This document shows, piece after piece, positions 26,822 through 35,557 of a stretch of 64,000 nt of DNA. Origin of the DNA: Qipengyuania marincola (GTDB taxonomy: Bacteria > Pseudomonadota > Alphaproteobacteria > Sphingomonadales > Sphingomonadaceae); assembly GCF_029688625.1 (NCBI RefSeq), contig NZ_JARULC010000004.1, positions 1 to 64,000 of the forward strand, in the 5' to 3' direction. Positions within the stretch are counted from its first letter, which is position 1. Every line of letters begins with the position of its first letter. Both the position numbers and the translations under genes were made by a program. The notes beneath the pieces are model-generated. The model was given only the letters and a program-made list of their open reading frames with translations, did not search any database and was not told where the DNA came from.

Positions 26822-28201
26822 TTAGTCGGTTTCATCCTCTGGCTGCTCGACAGGTTTGAAAGCGCCACCCGGGACCGCGCTGGCATAAGGTGAGCAATAG
26901 CTGCCGGACGCACAGGCCCGGACACCGAACAACCAGTCGTCGCCGCGTAAGGGTGCAATATAACTGTATCCGGTATCTTCCTCGGTGTTTACCGGCCCGT
27001 CGCGATAAACGTTGGCTGCATCATCGCGCCAATAGGATTCGTCGGTGCGGCGTTTCGCGACTGCATAGGTTCCTGCACCGGGCACCGACTGCCATTTGAT
27101 TTCGGTATCGACGCGCACGGCGGCATCTGCCGTCGGTTCCGGCGGCATTGGTGCATTGGCGAGCGCGTGCAGCGCCCGCACATTCAGCTGCGATGCGCGC
27201 GTCAGGTATTCGAAATCAAGTTCGTCGACGGTGTCGCCATATGTCACGCCGTCTTCCGTGCGCAGGTCCTGGTGCTGGTGTTCGTAATCCTCGACCGCGA
27301 CGGTGATGCGAACAGCGGGGTAGCCCTTGTCCAGAAACGGTATCTGGTCGCCGCCGCGCCCCATCCGGTCGGTGCGCCAGATCTGCCGGACCTGCATGCC
27401 GTCGGGATGCTTCTCGGCCAGCTCGGCCAGCCAGCGCGACAGGTTGCGGCCCGGGCTGTCGTTCTCGCCGCCGAAGCGACGCTGGAGCGCGCGCAGCTCG
27501 GCCGTCGAATCCGCGCGCAGGCCTTCCGAGAACACGCGCACGTGTTCCGCATCGCACACGCCGTCGGAGCCGCAGCTGTTGCCGATCATGTCGTTGTTGA
27601 GCACCGCCTTGACCGTCAGGCCCTCTGCCTCGACCCAGTCCGCAAGGATCTGCGCTCCGTACAGCCCCTGTTCCTCCCCGGTGAGCAGTGCATAGACAAT
27701 CGTCGAAGGATATTCGCGCTGCGAGAGGATCCGCGCAGCTTCGAGGATCATGACGCTGCCCGATCCATCGTCGTTCGCACCCGGCGCATCGTCGGTGGCA
27801 TTGAGCGGATCGGTTACGCGGCTGTCGTAATGGCCCTGCACGATGATGATCTCGTCTGGCCGCTCCGTCCCACGCTGGATGGCGACCGCGTTTCGGACAA
27901 GCGTCGGCTCGGGAATACGCCTTGCGTCGGCTTCGACGACGCGCTCGACCGATTGCACCTCGAGGCAATTGCCGCAGTTCGCGCCGATCCTGCGAAACTC
28001 GTCGAGCGCCCAATCGACCGCGGCTCCGATCCCGCGTTCCGGATCGGTCTGGCTGGACAAGGTATGCCGCGTTCCGAAGCCGACGATGGTGTCCATGTCG
28101 GCGCGCAGGCGTTCTTGCGACACCTCCAGCGCCGGATCGGCTTCCTGTCCTGAAAGCGGTGTGGTGGCGAAGAGGGCGGCGAACAGGGCGAGTTTTTTCA
28201 T
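26822..28201 (-). CDS. Secreted M28 family aminopeptidase
   Basis: A 459-aa zinc peptidase with an N-terminal signal peptide cleaved near PLSGQ (about 19). The M28 metal ligands are in VQGHYDSRV (His, Asp), PGANDDGSGS (Asp), and TGEEQGLYGA (catalytic and metal Glu). A C-terminal domain (about 345-445) with Trp and Tyr-rich beta strands resembles a fibronectin-like accessory domain. Likely periplasmic or exported, degrading peptides. It stands 12 bp beyond rnr's start in the same direction. Confidence 0.88.
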   Translation of the reverse strand: MKKLALFAALFATTPLSGQEADPALEVSQERLRADMDTIVGFGTRHTLSSQTDPERGIGAAVDWALDEFRRIGANCGNCLEVQSVERVVEADARRIPEPTLVRNAVAIQRGTERPDEIIIVQGHYDSRVTDPLNATDDAPGANDDGSGSVMILEAARILSQREYPSTIVYALLTGEEQGLYGAQILADWVEAEGLTVKAVLNNDMIGNSCGSDGVCDAEHVRVFSEGLRADSTAELRALQRRFGGENDSPGRNLSRWLAELAEKHPDGMQVRQIWRTDRMGRGGDQIPFLDKGYPAVRITVAVEDYEHQHQDLRTEDGVTYGDTVDELDFEYLTRASQLNVRALHALANAPMPPEPTADAAVRVDTEIKWQSVPGAGTYAVAKRRTDESYWRDDAANVYRDGPVNTEEDTGYSYIAPLRGDDWLFGVRACASGSYCSPYASAVPGGAFKPVEQPEDETD

Positions 28202-28238
28202 GGCCGAAGCTCTCGGCCAAACCCGCCGTCAAATCAAG

Positions 28239-29780
28239 CTAGTAAGCCTTTGCCAGGAGAATGCGCTCCACTGCCTTGTCGCCGGTGAAGATGCATGCGC
28301 CATCGACTGGCGCCGAGTCCATTGGGACATTGCGGATCGTGAGCTTGTGCGCCTTCAGTCGCTCGACCACCGCGTCCAGCGCCTCACCCGTCGGCTTGGA
28401 CCACATGACCTCGACCCATCCCGGATACTTTGATCCGGCGAAATGGGCCTCAACTTCGGCAAAGTCTTTCACGCCGCGCGTAATCTTTGCCTCGCGACGT
28501 TCTGTTGCCTCGGTCAGAAGCGAAGCCTGGATGTCGGCCAGGATGTCCGGCACGGTCTGCCCCGCGACTTCCCGGGTTGGCGTCTGGAAAGAAGGCTTGC
28601 CAGTCTCCCCGTCCCAGAGACGATCGCGGCGCAGCAAGCTGACCACGCCATTTTCCATGTCGCGCCCGCCTACTTCGATGATGACCGGCGCACCCTTCCG
28701 GACATAATCCCAGCGCTTCGCGGCTGCCTTGCCCGGCCGCGTGTCCAGCAGCACGCGCAGCGGCTCACCGAGCACGTGCTGGCTAGCGAGCGTTGCGCGC
28801 AGCGCCTCGCAATAATCGACCAGCGCCTCGTCCTCGGGCTTGTCGCGAAGCATCGGCAGGATGACGACTTGCTGCGGCGCGATCTTGGGCGGCAGGCGCA
28901 GGCCGTCGTCATCGCCATGCGTCATGATGACTCCGCCGACCATGCGCGTCGAAACCCCCCAGCTGGTAGTATGGGCCAGGCTTTCGCTGCCCTCCCGGTT
29001 CTGGAACTTGATGCCGCTCGCTTCGGCGAAGTTGGTGCCGAGATAGTGGCTCGTGCCCGCTTGCAGCGCCTTGCCGTCCTGCATCATGGCCTCGATCGAC
29101 CAGGTTTCGACCGCGCCCGGAAAGCGCTCGTTCTCGGGCTTTTCGCCGGGAACGACGGCAAGCGCCAAGTCCTCGTCCGCGAAGGCGCGATAGACTTCCA
29201 GCATCGTGAGCGTATGCTCTTTGGCCTCGGCCTCGTCGGCATGCGCCGTGTGGCCTTCCTGCCAGAGAAATTCGCTGGTGCGCAGGAACATGCGGGTGCG
29301 CATTTCCCAGCGCACGACATTGGCCCACTGGTTGAGCTTCAGGGGCAGGTCACGCCAGCTCTGAACCCAGCGCGCCATTGCATCGCCGATGATCGTTTCC
29401 GACGTCGGCCGCACGACCAGCGGTTCTTCCAGCTTCGCTTCGGGATCGGGGACGAGACCGCCATCGGGGCCGGCGATCAGGCGGTGATGGGTGACGACCG
29501 CCATTTCCTTGGCAAAGCCCTCGACATGCTCGGCCTCGCGCGCGAAATTGGAAAGCGGAATGAAGATCGGAAAATAGGCGTTCTCATGGCCGGTTGCCTT
29601 GATCCGGTCGTCGAGCAGGCGCTGCATCCGCTCCCAGATGCCGAAGCCCCACGGGCGGATGACCATGCAGCCGCGCACGCCAGATTCCTCGGCCATTTCG
29701 GCAGAGGCAATCACGTCCTGATACCACGCCGCGAAATCGTCGGCGCGCTTCGTGTTCAATGCATGGCGGATCTGGGCCAC
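28239..29780 (-). CDS. proS: Prolyl-tRNA synthetase (archaeal/eukaryote-type, no editing insert)
   Basis: A 513-aa class II synthetase. RGCMVIRPWGFGIWERMQ is motif 1, VRPTSETIIGDAMARWV is motif 2 entry, and the anticodon-binding domain is at the end (LVDYCEALRA...). Sphingomonads use this type 3 form, lacking the INS editing domain of E. coli ProRS. The start is a GTG at 29780 with AGGA about 9 bases upstream, giving MAQIRHALNTKRADDF; an upstream ATG at 29888 would overlap phaR. Confidence 0.92.
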   Translation of the reverse strand: MAQIRHALNTKRADDFAAWYQDVIASAEMAEESGVRGCMVIRPWGFGIWERMQRLLDDRIKATGHENAYFPIFIPLSNFAREAEHVEGFAKEMAVVTHHRLIAGPDGGLVPDPEAKLEEPLVVRPTSETIIGDAMARWVQSWRDLPLKLNQWANVVRWEMRTRMFLRTSEFLWQEGHTAHADEAEAKEHTLTMLEVYRAFADEDLALAVVPGEKPENERFPGAVETWSIEAMMQDGKALQAGTSHYLGTNFAEASGIKFQNREGSESLAHTTSWGVSTRMVGGVIMTHGDDDGLRLPPKIAPQQVVILPMLRDKPEDEALVDYCEALRATLASQHVLGEPLRVLLDTRPGKAAAKRWDYVRKGAPVIIEVGGRDMENGVVSLLRRDRLWDGETGKPSFQTPTREVAGQTVPDILADIQASLLTEATERREAKITRGVKDFAEVEAHFAGSKYPGWVEVMWSKPTGEALDAVVERLKAHKLTIRNVPMDSAPVDGACIFTGDKAVERILLAKAY

Positions 29781-29826
29781 GGTAAATCCTGTCGCTTGCG
29801 GGTGGTAGGCGGGCGGGCCGTTGCCG

Positions 29827-30369
29827 CTATTTGCCGAGTTCGTCCAGCTTCTTCTGCATGGCGGCCATCTGCTCGCGCATCTGGGCAAGCTCGTCCGCCT
29901 GATCGGGCTTTGCAGGCTTGCGGCTGCCCGGGATGAAGGCTTCGGCAGCGTTCTGCATCATCTTCAGGTTCGCTTCCGCCATCTTGGCCAGCGGATTGGC
30001 CTCCAGCCCCTTGGCGAATGCGGCCTGCAGCTGTTCACGGTTCTTGCGGAAATTGGCCATGCTCGCTTCGAGATAGCTCGGCATCATCGACTGCATGGAA
30101 TTGCCGTACATGCTGATGAGGTCACGCAGAAAGCTGACCGGCAGCATCTGCGTGCCCTGGCTTTCTTCCTCGACGATGATCTGCGTCAGGATGGTGTGGG
30201 TGATATCGTCGCCACTCTTCGCGTCGAACACCTGGAAATCCACATTCTCGCGCACCATTTTCGCCAGGTCATCCAGCGTGATGTAGCTGCTGGTATCGGT
30301 GTTGTAGAGCCGCCGGTTGGCATATTTCTTGATCGTGATCGGCTCGCCTTCGGCGGTGCGCTTGGCCAT
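29827..30369 (-). CDS. phaR: Polyhydroxyalkanoate synthesis regulator PhaR
   Basis: A 180-aa repressor. ITIKKYANRRLYNTDTSSYITLDDL is the PHB/PHA accumulation regulator DNA-binding domain (10-70), followed by a PHB_acc domain (about 75-115) and a C-terminal coiled coil (MREQMAAMQKKLDEL). PhaR represses phasin genes and senses PHA granules. No PHA synthase, phasin or depolymerase lies in the window, so target genes are elsewhere. Confidence 0.92.
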   Translation of the reverse strand: MAKRTAEGEPITIKKYANRRLYNTDTSSYITLDDLAKMVRENVDFQVFDAKSGDDITHTILTQIIVEEESQGTQMLPVSFLRDLISMYGNSMQSMMPSYLEASMANFRKNREQLQAAFAKGLEANPLAKMAEANLKMMQNAAEAFIPGSRKPAKPDQADELAQMREQMAAMQKKLDELGK

Positions 30370-30445
30370 GATTGCAGGTCCCGTGATTGTGCAGTGCGAA
30401 TGGGCTTAGCACGTGCACAAACCGCGGCGCAACATGACGCGAGGG

Positions 30446-31480
30446 TCAACCGAAGCGGCGTCCCAATACGGTGAGCAATTCATATTGCGAAAGAGAGGTT
30501 TGCCGCGCGGCATCGGGAAGGTGATAGGGCAGATCGACCCATTCGCCCTCACCGATTGCTCTCGCTCCGCTCAAGTCCACGACGATCATGTCCATCGAGA
30601 CCTTGCCAAGGATCGGGAGCCGCTCGCTATGCGCCTCGAAATACCCCCCGCCCCAGCTCCTGAGGATGCCGTCCGCATAGCCGAGCGAGACCACGCCGAT
30701 CCGCATGGCACGGGGCGCGGTGAAGGTCGCATTATAGCCGACGCATTCTCCCGCTTCGATCTGCCGCACCTGGATGATTTTCGCCTGCGGAAAGGCAACC
30801 TGCCTGATAGTGTCGGCCAGCTCCGGTCGAGGAATGCCCCCATAGAGCGCGAGACCCGGGCGCGTGAGGTCGAAGGCGAAGTCGCTGCCAAGCGCGACGC
30901 CCGCGCTGTTGGCGAGACTCGTCTCTCGATGTGCAACCTGCTCGACAACGGAGCGAAAGCCGGCGAGCTGCGACGCATTGCTGTCGCTGTCTTCGTCGGC
31001 GCAGGCAAGGTGGCTCATGAGCACCTCGACCGAGAGGGCCTGGATGGACGGATCGCTGGCCTCATCGGGCCTGATGCCGAGGCGGTTGATGCCTGTGTCG
31101 ACCATGAGATGGCAGGGGCCACCGCCCGCCTCGCTCCAGAGCCGCGCCTGTGCCACGCTGTCGATCACCGGCCGCACTCCGGTGGCACGGGCATATTGCG
31201 CCTCGCTTTGCTCGCTGACGCCATGCAGAACGGCGATCTGTTCCGGTGGTACATGCGCCAGCACTGCCGGGACTTCGGACCAGTGCGCCACGAAGAAGTC
31301 GCGGCAACCGATATCCCGCAGGACCGGTACGCAGGTCGCGACACCCAGACCGTAGCAATCGGCCTTGACCGCCGCTCCTGCGCGGGCCTGGCCCGACAGC
31401 CGATCGAGTGCGCGCCAATTATGCGCCAGCGCATCCCTGTCGATGTGCAGGCGCAAAGTGGGCGGCGGCAGGTCAGCCAT
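30446..31480 (-). CDS. alr: Alanine racemase
   Basis: A 344-aa PLP racemase making D-alanine for peptidoglycan. The PLP lysine is in AVKADCYGLG (usual form VVKANAYGHG), and the second catalytic base Tyr is in VVSLGYADG. The start at 31480 gives MADLPPPTLRLHIDRDALAHNW; upstream starts read into the transporter gene. It overlaps that MFS gene by 8 bp. Cytoplasmic. Confidence 0.93.
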   Translation of the reverse strand: MADLPPPTLRLHIDRDALAHNWRALDRLSGQARAGAAVKADCYGLGVATCVPVLRDIGCRDFFVAHWSEVPAVLAHVPPEQIAVLHGVSEQSEAQYARATGVRPVIDSVAQARLWSEAGGGPCHLMVDTGINRLGIRPDEASDPSIQALSVEVLMSHLACADEDSDSNASQLAGFRSVVEQVAHRETSLANSAGVALGSDFAFDLTRPGLALYGGIPRPELADTIRQVAFPQAKIIQVRQIEAGECVGYNATFTAPRAMRIGVVSLGYADGILRSWGGGYFEAHSERLPILGKVSMDMIVVDLSGARAIGEGEWVDLPYHLPDAARQTSLSQYELLTVLGRRFG

Positions 31481-33110
31481 GCGCGTCTTCGAAGTCCTTC
31501 GGGGGCCCGTCCGGAATGCCCCACCAGGCCACGAGCAGGCCGAAGCCGACCACCGCGATCGTGTACCATAGGCCCGAATAGGCATTGCCTGTCATCGCCA
31601 CGATATAGCCGGCAATCAGAGGCAGGAAGCCGCCGAGATAGCCAGCCCCGATATGGTAGGGGATCGACATGGAGCTGTAACGGATCTTGGCCGGGAACAT
31701 CTCGCACAGCAGCGCCGCTACCGACCCGTATGTGAGCGCTGAAAGCATGCCGAGCACGAGCAGCAGGGCGATGATACCGAGGATGCTCGACAGGGGCGGC
31801 GTCTGCCGCTCGAAGCTATACCCCTGCTCCTCCAGCCACCCCTGAACGGTGCCGCGGCGGTCATCGTCAGACAGAGTGTTGTAGTCGTATGCGCCATCCC
31901 CGACCAACAGCGTACCGGCTCCAGGCTCGCTCGAAGCGACTGCATCATCGATGTCGTAAGGCACGCCAAGCGCCGTCAGATCCTGCAACACGCGTCCGCA
32001 AGCGGTGGCCTGCACTTCGGCGAAGGGATCGTGCTCGCAACCCGTGCCAGCGATGGTCACCGGCGCTGCGCGCGCGCTCTCGTTCAGCCCCGGGTTGGCC
32101 AGGGCACCCATGCCCCAGAATACGGGAAAGAGCAGCACGAGCGACAGCACCGCTCCGATGATGATCGGCTTCTTGCGCCCGACGCGGTCGGACCATTTTC
32201 CGACGACGAGGTAGAACGCCATGGATATCGACCCTGCGATCAGCAGCATCCATTCGACCACTCCCTCCTCGACCCGCATCGGGCCGCGCAGGAAGGACAG
32301 GCCGGAGAAGAAGGCGGTGTACCAGATCGTGGTCAAGATGCCGGTGATGCCGAACAGGGCAACGAAGATGCGTTTGCCATTGCCGGGATAGGCAATGCTT
32401 TCCTTGAACGGATTGGCCGAAGTCTCGCCCGCCTCCTTCATCGCCTGAAACACCGGGCTTTCAGACAGTTTCAGCCGCATCCACAACGAGATGCCGAGCA
32501 GCACGATCGAGAGCAGGAACGGGATGCGCCAGCCCCATGCGGCGAAATCGTCTGCCGGGATCAATGCGCGGCAGACGATGACGACGATGATCGACAGCAC
32601 GAAGCCGCCGACCACGCTGGCCTGGATGAAGCTGGTGTAGAAGCCGCGCTTTTCTGGCGGCGCATGTTCCGCGACATAGATTGCGGCACCACCATACTCG
32701 CCACCCAATGCGAGGCCCTGCAGGATGCGCAAGCAGATCACGATCAGAGGCGCAGCCAGGCCAATCGTCGCCGCGCTCGGGATCAGGCCGACACCCGCGG
32801 TTGCGATGCCCATCAGCGTCACGGTTACGAGAAACGTATATTTGCGCCCCAGCCGATCGCCGAGGAAACCAAACAGGATCGCGCCGAGCGGACGGAAGCC
32901 GAAGCCAACCGCGAAGCCGGCCCACACCAGAAGGATTTCGAGCGTCTCATTGTCGCTCGGGAAGAAAGCCGCGCCGATCAGTCCGGCAAGCGTACCGTAG
33001 ATGAAGAAGTCATACCATTCGAAGATCGTGCCGGCCGAACTCGCCGCAATGACGAGGCGAATTTCCTTGTCGGTCGGTTCCCTCTGCGCGGCTGTCGTTG
33101 CGCCGGACAT
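31473..33110 (-). CDS. MFS transporter, metabolite:H+ symporter (MHS) type, with large loop
   Basis: A 545-aa, 12-TM carrier. MHS-type marks are ASSAGTIFEWYDFFIYGTL at the start, FRPLGAILFGFLGDRLGRKY, and ILQGLALGGEYGGAAIYV. Compared with typical ~430-470-aa members, it has an extra soluble segment of about 85-110 residues between helices 8 and 9 (about 350-445; with two Cys in GTGCEHDPF and ATACGRVL), probably periplasmic. The substrate, often an organic acid or proline/betaine in this family, cannot be told. Confidence 0.88.
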   Translation of the reverse strand: MSGATTAAQREPTDKEIRLVIAASSAGTIFEWYDFFIYGTLAGLIGAAFFPSDNETLEILLVWAGFAVGFGFRPLGAILFGFLGDRLGRKYTFLVTVTLMGIATAGVGLIPSAATIGLAAPLIVICLRILQGLALGGEYGGAAIYVAEHAPPEKRGFYTSFIQASVVGGFVLSIIVVIVCRALIPADDFAAWGWRIPFLLSIVLLGISLWMRLKLSESPVFQAMKEAGETSANPFKESIAYPGNGKRIFVALFGITGILTTIWYTAFFSGLSFLRGPMRVEEGVVEWMLLIAGSISMAFYLVVGKWSDRVGRKKPIIIGAVLSLVLLFPVFWGMGALANPGLNESARAAPVTIAGTGCEHDPFAEVQATACGRVLQDLTALGVPYDIDDAVASSEPGAGTLLVGDGAYDYNTLSDDDRRGTVQGWLEEQGYSFERQTPPLSSILGIIALLLVLGMLSALTYGSVAALLCEMFPAKIRYSSMSIPYHIGAGYLGGFLPLIAGYIVAMTGNAYSGLWYTIAVVGFGLLVAWWGIPDGPPKDFEDAHG

Positions 33111-33148
33111 CTCTCGCTCCCCACTCCAATTGGTCTTGGCACGCGGGT

Positions 33149-33583
33149 CTAGCGACCGTCATCACCCTTGGAAAGCGCGTCTAGGGCGGCTCTCCACGGC
33201 AGCAGAATGGCACCGTGACGACCGCTGTGCGGGCGGGCCGGTTCGAGCAGGTCCAGGCGCGGCCAGGGCGGAAGCGGGCCGTCATCCGACAGCCATGCTT
33301 CGATTTCGCGGAGCGCTTCGGCCAACTCGCCTGCCGAGACCCCCTCGGCTGCGTTTGCAAAGATGGCGGCGGCAGCCTGCCCCACCGCACACGCGCTGAC
33401 CTGCATGCCGACGGACGAGATCGCGTCGGTCTTCGCGCTGCTGAGCGCTATGGTGCTGCCACAGGTGCGCGAACGTGCGTGCCCGATGTTTCGAGCGTCG
33501 CGATGTAGGGGATATCGGGCGAGCTCGACGGCCAGCGCGAGAAGTTTGGGGGAGTAGAGCGCCTCGCGCCGCTCGCCCGTCAT
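33149..33583 (-). CDS. NifU/IscU-like Fe-S cluster scaffold, two-Cys form
   Basis: A 144-aa protein of the IscU fold: RSRTCGSTIAL (Cys41) and MQVSACAVGQAAAAI (Cys65) are two of the three cluster Cys of IscU; no third Cys is seen. The C terminus SGRHGAILLPWRAA is typical of the alphaproteobacterial branch. Role in Fe-S assembly is inferred. The ATG at 33583 overlaps the cvpA stop (ATGA); upstream starts read into cvpA. Confidence 0.8.
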   Translation of the reverse strand: MTGERREALYSPKLLALAVELARYPLHRDARNIGHARSRTCGSTIALSSAKTDAISSVGMQVSACAVGQAAAAIFANAAEGVSAGELAEALREIEAWLSDDGPLPPWPRLDLLEPARPHSGRHGAILLPWRAALDALSKGDDGR

Positions 33584-34104
33584 TCGCCAGGCGCGGCGTC
33601 GTCCCCGCGCAGGCGCGCGCGCCGCTCCGCAAGCACATCGACCAGGGCCCGCGAGCTTGCATCGACCAGCTCGTAACTGCGGGACGTGGTGATCCAGTCC
33701 GGACGCCCCTTGTAATCCCACACTTCGTCATAGCCGAGCACCAGCAGCGAGAAGGCGATGATCGCGATCAGAATACCCTTCAGCGCTCCGAACCCGAAGC
33801 CTAGCACCCGGTCAATGGGGCCGAGCACAGGATCGGTCGAAGCTGCGCTGGCATTGTTCGCGATGACTTTCATCGCTGCATAGGGGATCAGCAGCAGCAG
33901 TACGAAGGCCAGCAGTGTGGTGGTGGTATCCGCGCCGATATATTCCTGCAAAGCCAGCGTGAGCGGAGTGTGGAGATATTTGATGGCGAAGATCGCCAGG
34001 GCCCACGACGCGAGCGAAAAAATCTCCTGAACGAACCCGCGCAGGAACCCTCCCACGGCGGCGACGCCCACGATAAACAGCAGGATAAAATCGAAACCCG
34101 TCAT
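33580..34104 (-). CDS. cvpA: CvpA family membrane protein
   Basis: A 174-aa, four-helix membrane protein (segments near 5-25, 28-45, 62-82, 100-122) beginning MTGFDFILLFIVGVAAVGGFLRG. CvpA proteins affect colicin V export, envelope stress and biofilm traits. The basic-acidic tail (residues ~135-174) is cytoplasmic. It sits between radA (14 bp) and the Fe-S scaffold (4 bp overlap). Confidence 0.88.
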   Translation of the reverse strand: MTGFDFILLFIVGVAAVGGFLRGFVQEIFSLASWALAIFAIKYLHTPLTLALQEYIGADTTTTLLAFVLLLLIPYAAMKVIANNASAASTDPVLGPIDRVLGFGFGALKGILIAIIAFSLLVLGYDEVWDYKGRPDWITTSRSYELVDASSRALVDVLAERRARLRGDDAAPGE

Positions 34105-34118
34105 GACCCGGCAGTGGG

Positions 34119-35486
34119 TTATGCGCTCCCGACGACTCGGTCAACGAGGTTCGCGAGTTGTCCCAAGCCCGCATAGTCGAGTGTGGCTTCCTTGCCGTTG
34201 CCTCCGACCGGACCAAACCCTTTGGCAAAGCCGAGCTTCGCCGCCTCACGCAAGCGTAGGGCACCATGGGCGACCGGTCGTATCTCTCCGGCCAGCGAGA
34301 CCTCGCCCAGCCATACACTCCTATCGGGAAGAGGTTTGTCCGCCAGCGCGCTGACCAGCGCCGCCGCGACCGCCAGATCCGCCGCCGGGTCTGAAAGTCG
34401 ATAACCGCCTGCGACATTGAGATAGACCTCGGCCGAGCTGAAATTCAGGCCGCAGCGCGATTCGAGCACGGCCAGCAACATGGCCAGCCGACCGCTATCC
34501 CAGCCAACCACGGCCCGCCGCGGCGTCGCTCCCGATTGAAGGCGGACGATCAGCGCCTGGATTTCAAGCAGGACCGGGCGGGTGCCCTCGATTGCCGGGA
34601 AAACCGCGCTGCCCGCCATGGGCTCGTCGCGGCCGGACAGGAACAGGAGAGAAGGATTGGCAACTTCCTCCAGGCCTTCCCCTGCCATCGAAAATACGCC
34701 GATCTCGTCTACCGCGCCGAAACGGTTCTTCAGGGCCCGCAGAATGCGGTACTGGTGGCTGCGTTCGCCTTCGAAGCTCATGACCACGTCGACCATGTGT
34801 TCCAGCACACGGGGGCCGGCGATGCTTCCGTCCTTGGTCACGTGGCCGACCAGGACCAGCGCGACATTGTTCTCCTTGGCGTAACGGATGAGCTCGAAAG
34901 CACAGCCACGCACCTGGCTGACCGTGCCGGGTGCCCCTTCGATAGTGTCGGAATGCATCGTCTGGATCGAGTCGATGACGAGAAAGCGCGGGGCATCCAT
35001 CTGTCCCAGTGTCGTGAGGATATCGCGCACGCCGGTGGCTGCGGCGAGTTTCACTGGCGCATCGGAGAGACCGAGACGCGCCGCGCGCATCCGCACTTGT
35101 CCGGTCGCCTCCTCGCCGCTGACATAGACGACCCCGTGGCCCTCTCGCGCAATCCTGCCTGCTGCCTGCAATAGCAGCGTCGATTTCCCGATGCCCGGAT
35201 CGCCGCCCATCAGGATGGCAGAGCCTGGCACCAGGCCACCGCCGAGCGCGCGATCGAATTCTGCAAGCCCGGTGGGCTGGCGGGTCGGCAGCGCGCCGGG
35301 CTTGTCGAGATCGACGAATTCGACCGCGCGGCCCCCACTCGACAAATCATGCTTGAGCGAAAAGACCGTGGCGGGGGCGTCCTCCGCCAGCGTATTCCAT
35401 TCCGCGCAATCAGCGCATTGTCCCTGCCACCGGTGCGAGATGCTGCCACAAGCCTGGCAGACATAGCGTTTCTTGGGCTTTGCCAT
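34119..35486 (-). CDS. radA: DNA repair protein RadA
   Basis: A 455-aa RecA-like branch-migration factor. The N-terminal zinc finger is CQACGSISHRWQGQCADC. Walker A is GGDPGIGKST, the family-specific KNRFG motif is in LKNRFGAVDEIGVF, and the C-terminal Lon-protease-like domain occupies about 285-450. It aids RecA-dependent recombination and repair. It is divergent from the patatin gene. Confidence 0.95.
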   Translation of the reverse strand: MAKPKKRYVCQACGSISHRWQGQCADCAEWNTLAEDAPATVFSLKHDLSSGGRAVEFVDLDKPGALPTRQPTGLAEFDRALGGGLVPGSAILMGGDPGIGKSTLLLQAAGRIAREGHGVVYVSGEEATGQVRMRAARLGLSDAPVKLAAATGVRDILTTLGQMDAPRFLVIDSIQTMHSDTIEGAPGTVSQVRGCAFELIRYAKENNVALVLVGHVTKDGSIAGPRVLEHMVDVVMSFEGERSHQYRILRALKNRFGAVDEIGVFSMAGEGLEEVANPSLLFLSGRDEPMAGSAVFPAIEGTRPVLLEIQALIVRLQSGATPRRAVVGWDSGRLAMLLAVLESRCGLNFSSAEVYLNVAGGYRLSDPAADLAVAAALVSALADKPLPDRSVWLGEVSLAGEIRPVAHGALRLREAAKLGFAKGFGPVGGNGKEATLDYAGLGQLANLVDRVVGSA

Positions 35487-35557
35487 ACGCGCTTGCTAAT
35501 CGGAACATTTGCGGAACGCAATTGCCTTGCGCGGATAAGCCGTGCAAACCGCTTCCG

